Positions 42,443-53,340 of a stretch of 64,000 nt of DNA are shown here, one piece after another. Where the stretch lies: positions 15,359,001 through 15,423,000 of the forward strand of contig NC_061779.1 of NCBI RefSeq assembly GCF_022458985.1, written 5' to 3'. The notes below the pieces were generated by a model. The model saw nothing but the letters and a program-made list of their open reading frames with translations, was not told the DNA's origin and searched no databases. The stretch's first letter is position 1, and every line of letters begins with the position of its first letter. The DNA comes from Mugil cephalus (taxonomy: Eukaryota; Chordata; Actinopteri; Mugiliformes; Mugilidae). The position numbers were made by a program, and so were the translations under genes.

Positions 42443-44653
42443 GATTGGAAATTCTTAATGAAATTTGTTATTCTAATTGAGCAACACCAACAAATTCAAT
42501 CAATCCCTTCTAATTTCACTTTTCTCTCTGTGATTTTCTGTCTGGACCACAGAATGGAGACCTTGCCGTTCTCTTCGTTCAGACTCTGAAGACTTTTCTT
42601 GAAGGTGTGTGTGTTTGCCGGGTAGCTGCAACAAAACCTGTCTGGTACTTGTTCCTTACCTTTTTTGTACTTCTACTGCAAATATTTAACATTTTACTCC
42701 CAAATCTAGCTAGCTAAAATTATGTGACTGTTTCAGTTACTTTGCAAACTTCCTGAACATACTCAAATATTTAAAATTTGCTACCTCTCAATTAGCGACT
42801 CAATAATAGTAACCGAGTAGTATGATAATATAATTATCAGAAATAAATATAAATAGGCCACTGTGCTGCTAATTCTTTTTGTGTTATTTCTTTTGGGCCA
42901 TTTTCAGTTGTTTTATTATAATTAAAATATATTTATTTATTATGATTAGCTTTCTAATATTGTTCTGACTCATCAGAGAATGGAGATTGTCCTTCATCTC
43001 AGTGGACACTCAGTCAGTCTCTAGGGTGTTTAATTTTGAGGAAGGATTATTAAAGTATTTGCACGAGAAGCAAATAGACGCAGAATGAAGATATAATTAA
43101 TCTATATCCACTGTCTCAGTTGTAGCAACAAATATTTTCTCCTCATTAGGACAACTCCCCTGAAACAGCGTCTTCAAGATTAAATGTTTCGTCTTGATCT
43201 GCGCTTCAGACAGGAAAACTGCTGGCACAATATTCAAGTGAAGCACTTTGGAACATGAAGCTTTCCAGCAGACCTTTCTCATAAAAGAGGGATATAATTG
43301 CGGAGCGTGGTCTGTTTGAAGACACGGCTATCCCAAACCCCCAGCCTCACTCTGCTCCATCTCACTGCCGCTTAAACAAGCCGGAGTCCTTTGACACTCC
43401 ACAGTGGAGACAGACGCGTGTGTGGGGGCCTCCCATTTATATTTCAACTGGCTCACTCATGAAAAAAAAATGAAAAAAATCTTTTGAACAGGGAAATAAA
43501 GCCAACACAACAATACACTACTAGAGATCCAGTACAAAAAATGTATTTGCATTTAAGGAAATGTTTGAGATTTGAAGATACAGTGGATTACTCTGTCATG
43601 TTTCTGCATCTTAATTTAAAAACCAAACCAGCTCAGACAGTTCTCGCGTCAGTGTCGTTCAACACACAAAACCACCTTTCATCCCCTCGCACAAATCATT
43701 ACTTGGATTCCTCTGGAACGACGGCCCGGGCCTGGATACTCGATTCACAATTCAGACGAGCTGAATGAGGCGCAGACACGAGACGGCGTGCGACGTTACA
43801 GCAGGCGTCGTTAAAAGGCTGCAGCTGCCTCGCTGCTGAATAGCCGGCGGGGGCAAAATGCAGGGGCTTTTAAGGACAACAGGTTCTTCAAGCTTATCTC
43901 CCTTCAAAATCACGCGGCCATAAAAAACGCCGACCCCGGTAGAAACGAGCTTTGATACAGTCGTGTTGTTACACGTCGAGCGCTCGGTCCTGTTATTGTG
44001 TTGGAGTGCTGCTGTCAGCCGGATGTGCCTCAGGAGTCTCCCCACCTGGAACTCATAATTCTTCCCTGTGTGAGCTGCCACACACTCTGCTATTAATTCT
44101 TGATAAAAGAAAATATATATATATATATATATATCTTTTGTTGTCTGGCTTCTGAACAATGAGTCTCTGTGTCAGTGCAAAAGCAGAGTTGTCTTTATGT
44201 GGCTGGTTTCAGGTTTTCTTTGGAGGAACATAATGCACTGCTGTTACTTAGAACAACTACACGGCTAAAAATGATGTAACGTTCGTTAAATACCATGGAA
44301 AGTTTATTAGATCAACGTAGCTGCCTGACACAACAGTCCCAGCTCTGTGGGTTAAGTTGAAACTCTTACAGTATGATCATTTCTGATGTTGGAGTACCAA
44401 TTGAATTGCAGTTTCTAATATTTAGTCTACCCCCCGTAGATAGAAATAAACTAGAACGAAATAGCTATATCATATGTGGTATGCGCAAGAAAAATAAAAT
44501 TATTCTTAAATGTATTCCTAAGAGAAAAACTTTTTAAACTGATCCTGTAGCCTAAAACTAGTCAGACCACATTATTTATCTCAGTTTGTTTCCCCTTCCA
44601 CAGATACATAGTGGAGTGCGGTCATTCACACTTTCCATGAGAATATGTGGCCA

Positions 44654-44683
44654 TTGATTAGAGGTGATTAGAGGTGATTAGAG
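44654..44683. repeat. Tandem 10-mer (TGATTAGAGG)3
   Basis: Three perfect head-to-tail copies of a 10-base unit containing a homeodomain-type TGATTA core, spaced one helical turn apart. Confidence 0.9.
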
Positions 44684-45659
44684 GAGTCGTCACATGGCAT
44701 TTAAAGACAGACACACCTCATCAACCCACTTTCGTATGTGTCACCGTCTTACATAACAAGCTTTCAGGCAGAGCTCAGGCTCCGGGCCACGTTGCCCTGG
44801 GAGAACCCTCCCTCCCCTACCCTTTCTTGTTCTCTCGTACCGTGTAGGTGTGCACAGCCGCTGCCAGAGGTATTTTAATCGAAAAACTATTAAAGGAGTT
44901 GCTTGACATTAAGTGGGAAATGTGCGAATTAAAATTCTTGTGGGATTAGGTGAGGTGAGAATAACACTGTCGTGTCTGTGCGGTAAATAACAGATGATAA
45001 AAGCTGTCATTTGACAAGGCCGCCGTTTCTTGGCTGGGAGGAGGAGGAACTTCCTGGTTGCTGCAGGGGTTGTCTGTTGCACTGTAGTCTCGGCCAACAC
45101 GCAGTCTGGCGCATAAGACCACACCAAATGGAGAACTCTCATTTTGTTGCAGTGTGTTTGTAGAGATTATACAAAAAAAAAATTAAAAAAGAGAGAAATG
45201 CTCTGTAGCAGTGGTGTAAAACGTCCTCACTGGTGCAAGTAATACGTTCTTACCCAGCTTTTTACTTGATTCTGGTTCATTTTTGCCATACAGACATATA
45301 GCATAGTGGTATATTTAAGAACGGAAATATGCAAAATGCAAATAAACATAATTAGTAAGATTTTAAACTGCTCCTTCAGGATTCAAACTACACAATTACA
45401 GCATGTACTGAATGAGAACTACTGATGAGGTCCTGTTTGTGGATAAGACTTTAGATAAGGCCGCTTGGTGTGTTTGAAAGTAAAACTCAACATGATCAAC
45501 ACGTCTTGTATATATTAAAAAAAATGGTATAAAAACAATGCAAAACACTTCTATAAAACACAAATACACACGACAACAAGAGGATCCCAGTCACGTCCTC
45601 ACACGAGGAGCTACAGATATGCTCGTGGGCCCTGCGTATGCGGATGTGAGGCGTGTTCC

Positions 45660-48600
45660 TCAGGAGAACAGCAGAACTTTCTGCAGCGTCCTCCTGAGCG
45701 GCTCCTCCTCGGGCTTGCTGTCAGGGATCATGTCAGCGCTCCTCTCCGCGCTCAGCCAGATGGTCGGCCTCATGGCCGCGCAACCCCGCAGCCCGGCCTG
45801 GGTGATGTTCCTGCAGAAGTCCACCTTGACTTCTTCCAGGCTGTCCCCGTGGGCCGCCACACCCCGCAGGCTGCAGTCAGTGATGCGCACGCAGTTCTCC
45901 AGGTGGAGGCACCGCAGCTTCCTGCAGCGCAGCAGCACAGAGATCACATCCTGGTCGGTGATGTGCCCGCAGCCGGACAGGGTTAGCGAGAGCAGGTTGG
46001 GACACCTGCGGCACAGAGAGGCAGCGAGAGTCAGTGACATGACCCAGACACGTGATGGAGTGCAAAACCAGTTCTGAGTCATCTCTACGCATCCCGCCTT
46101 GGGAAATAATAGTAGAGAGGGATTAGCGTGTTTGAAGAAGGACAAGTCTTAAGTAAACAGCGCTGTTATTGGCGTGTGTGGCTGATGAATGCTGGGGTTG
46201 AGGTTTAAAACGGAATCAGATAACAGAGGGAAGCATATAAAGGGAGGGGGTGGGGGGCTGATCTGAGCCATATGTGAACGCAATGTAAACCACAAAGAGG
46301 CAAGCAACACGATCTGTTCAGCGATAGAGCAGTTCAATGCCTACACCAAGCCCTCTCTTCTTTACACTCTGCCCCACTGGGACGTATGAGTTTCCGTTCT
46401 CTAAAAGGCGTTTGCGAGCACACGGCGCTAACAAACAGAACAATTACAGGATGTTGGATGAAATACAGCATGACAACGACACAATGTCTGAATAGTTCTT
46501 TCAGCAATCACTTTCTAAAAATGAACGCTGAACGTTGCCGCACATTGAGGTCCTGCAGCACAGAGCTGGCAGACAGACACTCGGATGGATCGCGGATGTC
46601 ATTTATGTTCACTGGAGCACATTACATAAAGACTTACATAATCTTACCACTTCACCACATGTGAGACAAACATATTCCAGCCGCTGTCATGTGTGGAGGG
46701 TGCTGCCCCAGTAACCCCTGAACATGCAACAGCACAGGCAATCCATGTGCCCAGTTACGTGTTTTTTTTTTTTTTATCAGGGGACGCGAGTGCACATTGT
46801 TGACATTAACTAAAAATAAAAGAGGAGGTGGACCGGTGTACTTAGAGACGGTGGTATTTGCAGATTCATTTGCTCTCCAGCGACCGTGTGTGTGTGTTTC
46901 ATCAGAGAAGATAAAACACAGGAAAATGAGCGGAAGTAGATGCAAGAGACATTTAAAGAGTGCACAACCTCTGTTACATAATCTGCCCTCCTGTGACTCC
47001 TTCCCTCACTTGGTGCAGATTCTTTGCTGTGTTGTCTCAAAGCTTATCTGCTGTTCAAACCAGCCTGTCGCAATCGGCCCTCATCAAATTCTCCTCTCTT
47101 ACATTCTCACACATTTTAATATTACACATAAATCCAGCCCATAGCGCCTGTTTTCGTGGGTAGTCACGTTTCCCTTCAGACAGGTGCCTGTATTTTTCTC
47201 GTGCATAGATGATTTCTCATGGACAAAGTGAGAGAATGCACCTGCTGAAATATAAAATGAAAATCCCTGATCTTTTCAAAATAGCGTGAATGGGATTTTT
47301 ATCGGCGCTAAGTGCCGACGAGCAGGGAGCCTCATCTGTGCAGCTACTGTGTGTATCCCTCTGCGGTATTTTCTTCTTTCCGTTTCCGTTTAAGACATGA
47401 TGTAGTTCGCGTTCAGACAAACAACAGCCTGGTCTATGCTGAGCACGACTCGCGCTCGGGCGCACCACACCACTGCTAACCCTTAATCATCTCTCTAATG
47501 ACCCGTTTGGTTTCCTAACGGTTACTTTGTCCGGTCAAATTATCCAGTGAACTCTAAAAGGAACTAAGATGTGCATTTACTGCTCATCCCCATTCGGTCT
47601 CTTAAGTGAAAAGGGTTAAATGGGTTTTGGGAGTCTGCCGCTTCCTTGATTCAGTGCCAGTTATTTTCGAAAGCAGCCGTCAGCTAAAGCTCTAAGTACT
47701 CTGTAAGCAGAAATCGTAACCTGTACCTTAAATAGTAACCCAAGATGTGCTCATTCTTGTTTCGCTAAGAGAAGGCATCAGTTTAGCCAAATGGTGCATA
47801 TCAAAGCGTGGAGCGAAATTGCTCTGAAATATTTAATCATGAAAGTCTCATGCCAGAGCTACTTGTGCCACCCACTGTGCAGCCCACGCTACACTGCACG
47901 TTAATTCATGTTGTATAACCCTGATGCTGTGACCTCAAGTTAATCAAAGAAATTCTTGATAGCTGCTTTAGCGTAGTCATCTGGGTTTAGAGAAGCAGTA
48001 TGCTGTGAACTACTCCATAAAGGGGCCCAAAGACATGCTATGTTTTATAGCTTTTTCCATGGAGTTAAAAAAAAAAAAAAAGAGAGAGAAAAAAGGAAAA
48101 GACACAAGCTTGGCGTCAGAGCTTGCGTGGAGACTTATCCAGGAAGAGGCAGCCAGAGACAGACGCACATGTTCATTCCTCTGACAGCAACAAAGAGCCA
48201 ATTGTAGGCTCCACCTGCATGCATAAATCTCCAGTATGCAGCTGACTGGGAGGGTCTGTGGCCAAATCGCTCTTTTTCACCCTCGCAGCGTCTGTGTGTC
48301 CCCTCCCATTCAGTCACGTGCGCTTGCTTTCCCCGTCTCTTAGATAATTTGAGAGGGGTTATTAGTATGCAATGAGATACAAGCCCCAGACAAAGTAGGT
48401 GGTTCTAGTTTTGACTTGTCTCCCAGCTCTCATGCTCTCAAATTTCACAATACAGGAAATCCTCGCTGGGCTGTGCTCTGAGCCTGCCCATTTTCCCTCC
48501 TCTTGTCCCAGCCAGCTGCGGTGGCCAAGCTCCCTCACATCAACGGCTATTACTGGCCGCCTTGAAGAAATTATCCAGAGACCTCATTACGCCTCTCCAG

Positions 48601-49530
48601 GCTGATTCCTGCGTGGAGCCAGCCACGCACACAAGGCCAGCGAACCAAAACAGCTAATTTTCGAGCGATCTATCAAATCCATCTGTCACGTCATTCGATA
48701 AATCTAATTTGATATGTGACCACAGTTATGTTAGTTAATAGAATCAGTCTTATGACCCACAGATGTGTCATTTTTCCTGTCTCTATAGCGAGCTCTGGAT
48801 TGACCATCTGTTTCTAATGAGTTAGTTCCCCGCTGCCTACAGCTAAACATGGCAGTTTGACGAGGCCATGTGCCTCTAAATGAAAACAGTTTTGTTTCTT
48901 TTTGCGGCTGTGAATGACCCCGAAAAACCCCAAAACTGTGTACTCATCCTCATGACGCATCTGACCAAAAGTCACTTTTTTAGACCAACTCAACAGGTCA
49001 TGCCATAGTTATGTTAAACGCTCTGAAGTCAATATATGTATCTACATAGGGTGAAACTAAATACCTAAGGGAACAAGCTCAATGTAAACTACTTTTTTTT
49101 TGCCACTCTCTGCTGATCACCAGTGATCATTAGGAAATAAATATTGGCAGGTGTCTTTCCAAAGCGCAGAAAAACCACACACAAAGACTCACATGAGGCA
49201 GACTTGGGCCAAGAAATTGCTAACCAGGCTTTCATGTTTACTGCAGATGTCCTTCTGGAAAGAGGTCTTCAACCAGTCCTCGATGTTGCACACTTGCAGG
49301 ACCCTGCTGGAGTACCAGCAGATAGTCAAGTGGCGCAGCGAGGGTCCCAACACGAAGTTGTCCCTTCGGAGTTGACACGGGGAGCTGAAGTGCAGTAGAT
49401 TCCAGAGGCGGGGGTCCAGGAATACCTCGCGCAGCTGATGACAGGTAAGGGACAAACTCCTCCGGTTGTCCTTATCCAGGAAGGAGAAAAGGTGAAGGAG
49501 GCACTCCCGGTTGAGCTGAGTGAGATGCAT
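45660..49530 (-). CDS. fbxl22: F-box and leucine-rich repeat protein 22
   Basis: FBXL22 is the substrate-recognition subunit of an SCF ubiquitin ligase, found at the sarcomeric Z-disc of heart and skeletal muscle, where it promotes turnover of alpha-actinin and filamin. Two coding exons, 49530-49193 and 46005-45660, join in phase 2 to give 227 aa. The F-box is at residues 1-45: [20 protein letters not shown], then [12 protein letters not shown]. The segment [20 protein letters not shown] and [20 protein letters not shown] match human FBXL22 closely. Exon 2 holds leucine-rich repeats, [18 protein letters not shown] and [17 protein letters not shown], ending in a charged tail. The frame is open 50 codons above the chosen ATG, but homology starts at MHLTQLNRE. 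It lies upstream of ciart and downstream of usp3, all on the same strand. Confidence 0.95.
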
Positions 49531-49700
49531 GGTGAGCCGTCCCGAGACATAAAGAAAAAGGGCCTCGTCCCCGGGGCAGCGATAGGCCTGCTGGTAGGCA
49601 GCAACAATGAGCCCACAGCCCGTATTGTGTGGCCTAGATACATGATGCCCCCTCAGGCACACGCTTGGAGGCCTGCACATATAAGGCCGTGGAGTGGCGG

Positions 49701-49710
49701 GCTATTTTGG
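49701..49710. promoter_or_regulatory. CArG-like box upstream of fbxl22
   Basis: GCTATTTTGG (CCAAAATAGC on the gene strand) is one base from the SRF consensus CCWWWWWWGG. It lies about 175 bases before the fbxl22 ATG, where a muscle promoter element would be expected. One-mismatch matches are common, so this is only suggestive. Confidence 0.3.
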
Positions 49711-51420
49711 GAAGACAACTGCGGTACGGTCAAAGATGGAAGTGTTTGAGCCGTGCGCTCCCCTTCCATCTGTCATGGCTCTCAACAGGCAGTGAGCGCT
49801 GCGCTGAGCCAGATGTTTACACTTCCCTGGCCTAGTTCTCAGTTACAGACACACACAATAAAAGGGAAACATCTCCACCTTGTACTGCAAAAAAAAAAAA
49901 AAAAAACAACAACAAAAAAAAGACCTTCTGTTTTTTAGGTTTAAAAGAATTATTAATTATTTAAAGAATCAGGTTTAAAAGGCATCCGATCATGTGCAGT
50001 GGTGGATGCACATTCATTAATTTTCAATGAAGGCAGATGTAATTTCAGCTCGGGCACCTTATTGCGTGAACACCATATCAGAAACAAACTATTATTAGAG
50101 GCAAAGTACTTTTAAATGTTTGGCTGCTGTCTTAAATTTGTCTGTGAGGCAACTCTGTGATTTCTCTCCTAAATATAAAGAGGGTGTGAAAACAATTTAA
50201 CCGCATCGTGTAAGGATATGGTCATCAACACACGCGACTGGATTCAGATTACAGAGTATATAGTTAGCCTGTCTGAACAATTAACAGAGGATTTACAGAA
50301 GATATTTTTACAGTTACATACACCTGTTCAATTCAATTAAGGCCTCACGGCAAGCCTCAAGAGCTGACCAAAAAGGGAACTTCCCAGTATCACAGTCAAG
50401 GTAACTAGGGACAAATACTTTCATAACTATAACCCGGAAAGGCCTTCATGTGAGTGAAAGTCACGAGTACAAACAGTGTTACGCAGGACTACGTGTGCCT
50501 AAAGGAACACAGTAAACTATGACTCAGTGTGTGTTTGCTCAACTGGAGCGCACACAGGGTTTTGAAATGGCGGAGAAGGCAAAATACCATTATATTAAGT
50601 CATCACTCCATGCTACCTTCCCAGTTCTGTTCTGCTCCACGTGTTATCATCAATCTCTAAAGCACATTGGACACTGGAAATGCCACTGTTGGGAGGCTGG
50701 CTACACCGTGTACCGTGACTCACTGTGTCATGATGTCCTTAACCAGACCTCTGATCCGACAAACACAATGCAATGTGAGCTTATTATTAGCAGCTGCGCG
50801 CTGGTCTCCGAGAGAAGAAGGGGAAGGGAAAAAAAAAAGGCCACTTGTGTCATTAATGGGGACAGAGTAGAGAGCTCACAGCCACCTGTGAGCAGGCAAT
50901 GAAGAGCAGCTGTTCCTCAGCATACAGGAGTGCTTGTTCCTGCCAGAGAGAGAGAAGGCTCACTGGCTGGCACGTGTCCCGAGGGGAGCTCTATGTGTGT
51001 TTGTGTGGGTGGAGAACTTTACTAAAGGGAAGAGAAGAACAAAAGAAAAGGGCTTGCAAAATTCATTATTACACAGGATAAGACGCCGTGCCAAAATCAC
51101 AGGCAAAACACATTAAGAAGCAGGCTAGCAGTCAGCTACCGGTTAGCAACTAACCAGAAGAAACCAGCTAACTAACCTTGGGCACCTCCCTTCCTTCACC
51201 GATGTTTCGTTAAGTCAGGCCCACGGCACATCAACAAGGTTTAATAGTGAGTTCCAGCGTCCTGGAGTCACCCTGCTCCATGCTGCCACCGCACAACCCA
51301 CGTTTTCCCAGCGTTGCCTGGCTTTCAACCGCTGAGAAATTCACAGAGAAATTAACTTAGCCCCTTTTATTGATATTCAATAAATTATGTCGGTCGGGTG
51401 TCCAAGCGACCTCTCTCCTC

Positions 51421-51439
51421 GGGAGGGGAAGGGAAGGGG
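51421..51439 (+). other. G-quadruplex-type motif
   Basis: GGGAGGGGAAGGGAAGGGG has four G-runs with loops of one or two bases, and more G-runs follow up to 51472. It lies between usp3 and the fbxl22 promoter. Confidence 0.6.
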
Positions 51440-51784
51440 TGGGATGAGGACACAGGGGTAGGGGGTGGGGGAAACGAACACATTTGGTGTAATTTATATA
51501 TTTAAAATTAACTTTTTTATCCAAAGTGTCACACCTGTTAATTTAAGACATTATCCTGAAAATAAATAAATAAAAAATTTACAGCAAAGCGTAGCCGTGT
51601 ATTTTTCATTTAGAGCTGTGACTCAGTTTATCCGATTAATTGATTGTTCTGTAACATGTAAATATGTTCACTATAATAATAATAATAATAATAAAAGTCT
51701 TGACAGATATTTTGGTCTTAGATATGCATTATTATGGCCTTAGTAAATATGAGATTGTGATGCTTAAAAAAAAGAAATAGATAT

Positions 51785-51850
51785 TAGGGCTGTCAATAGA
51801 TTAAAATATTTAATCGAGATTAATCTCAATATCCATAATCTGATTTTTTT
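51785..51850. mobile_element. hAT-like element terminus
   Basis: The stretch TAGGGCTGTCAATAGATTAA with the following TTTAATCGAGATTAATC matches the start of a widespread fish hAT-type element as I recall it. It contains the 17-base palindrome GATTAAAATATTTAATC (51799-51815). The element may extend to about 52130, but the other end is not visible. Confidence 0.5.
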
Positions 51851-53008
51851 TTTTTGGGTAAGTAGTTTTAAACGTACCTCAAGGGAATATTTAATTATTT
51901 AATTATTCTTTGATTTCTGGAGTGAGGCAATATACTTGGCATTAAGCAAATGTGTGTTTTTACTGTTGCAACAAACCAAAACAATGACAGATACTATCCA
52001 GATTATTGTTGTGGGGGCGACTTTGTTGAAATTTATGCAGCTGCTTGATCGAGAGGTAACTTGGATGGCCAACTGTTCTTTTAGGAAACCATCTGGTGGG
52101 ACACTCAGCAGAAATTGTCATTAAAAAGATTTGTTACTTCACTAGTTTCTGTATGTTTGATTATGTTTTGTTCATTCGAAAGAATTGTGATATTAAAAGA
52201 AATGTAACGTGTTAATATGGACAGCTTTGGCAGATATAGACATTCTTGTCTTTATGTCTAGTTTTTAACTGCAGCAGTTTGTCTGAAGCTCAGGGACTGA
52301 TTAAAAACATTACACACGAACATTTGAACAAAATCTTCTCTATTGCATTCTGTCACAGTCACACATTTTTAAAAGACAATTTCTTTAGGTCCCCTGTATA
52401 CCCTTTTCAGATCAACATAAAATGTTCAATGATACTTCAGCACCAATACGGACAAAACTACTTGAGAATGATCACGACTTTCTAAAGCCCTAAGGAGCGC
52501 TTGTCAGACAAATGTGATGCCTTCTAAATCCTAAAATCTCCGTTAATAACTGGAAACCAGAATTACAAGGTTCTTAAGAGGTGGAAAATATAAAACTGGA
52601 AACTTCAAAAACAATAGGAATTCCAAATATTGTTACAAGGACACAGTGTCTTGACACAATGAATCTCCTCAGTCTAGGCTAAACATTGGACCAGCTCAGG
52701 TTTTCCCAGGCTAAAGCTTTACTTCATTACTTTAAACGATCACCTTTGGAATCTATTACATACAGAAAAGTCTACCCCAGTGGAGGAATACACCTTCAAG
52801 AAATAAATGCAAAAAGTCACACTAAAACAAAAAAAATATAAGCAGCAAGTAATACATGATGCTGTCAAGCAGGTCATAAACACAACAGAGAGGCTGATAC
52901 ATTAAATGTGAAAAACGAACTAACATGATCAAGCGCTGTGACAAATGTGATTGAGGTGAAGTCAAAATGGAGTGATGAGCTGGTCTGAGGCAGTGAAATC
53001 TGAGTTAA

Positions 53009-53340
53009 TCATTGTGCAACAGTTTGTATGGCTTGGTGAGCTTCCTCTGCTGCAGCCTTGTCTGAGGTATCCCTATCTGTTGCAGCGTCCCCTGACGACG
53101 TGTCCGCCTCATCTTGTTCAGTCGTGTCTTTGCTCACATCTCCCAGGGTATCTTGGGCTTTCTCGTCCAGGATATTCACGTGTAAGGCTTCCACATCTGT
53201 CAAAACCATGTCTGTGGCTACTGTATCTGCTGCAACCTTGTCCTGAGAGACTGTTTCTGATGAAACTCTGTCCACAGCTGCTGTGTCCACAGCAGGCTTA
53301 TTTGTGGCTGCGCTGTTTGAGGCAGTCTTGTCTGAGGCCC
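53009..53340 (-). other. usp3: Repetitive C-terminal extension of usp3
   Basis: After YILFYVE the frame stays open for about 110 codons. It encodes a tail dominated by Ala, Asp, Thr, Val, Lys and Ser with a degenerate D-(K/T)-x-A pattern, for example QDKVAADTVATDMVLTD and SSGDAATDRDTSDKAAAEEA. It has no aromatic residues and looks disordered. At DNA level, related blocks recur (CTGCTGCAGCCTTGTCTGAG, CTGCTGCAACCTTGTCCTGA on the + strand), suggesting growth by tandem duplication. There is no splice break between catalytic domain and tail. Confidence 0.8.

Larger units (their letters stand above)
25613..45500. other. Gene-free interval of about 20 kb between ciart and fbxl22
   Basis: I found no exon supported by splice sites plus protein resemblance, and no tRNA or rRNA. 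The interval contains simple repeats: GT-repeat near 27577-27601, TTC/TGC repeats near 30262-30293, C-runs near 33064 and 42423, and AT-repeat near 44115. It also has a C-rich G4-type tract (30421-30446), a probable DNA-transposon remnant (36477-36700) and a small Tc1 fragment (40505-40600). Much of it is non-repetitive with balanced composition, as seen where long-range regulatory DNA lies. That cannot be tested without a cross-species alignment. Confidence 0.5.
49800..53008. other. Interval between usp3 and fbxl22, including usp3 3' UTR
   Basis: About 3.2 kb without a recognised exon. It includes the usp3 3' UTR (end not determined; a - strand AATAAA is near 51366), a G4-type tract (51421-51439), an AAT-repeat (about 51674-51694) and a hAT-like remnant from about 51785. 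No coding sequence supported by homology was seen. Confidence 0.5.

Noticed and set aside
45538-46077. 179-codon open frame on the + strand
   Set aside because: It is the shadow of fbxl22 exon 2, whose - strand frame has clear F-box/LRR homology and splice sites.
49531-49680. Fifty-codon N-terminal extension of fbxl22 starting at the ATG at 49680
   Set aside because: Family homology starts at MHLTQLNRE (49530); the upstream residues look like translated 5' UTR and promoter sequence.
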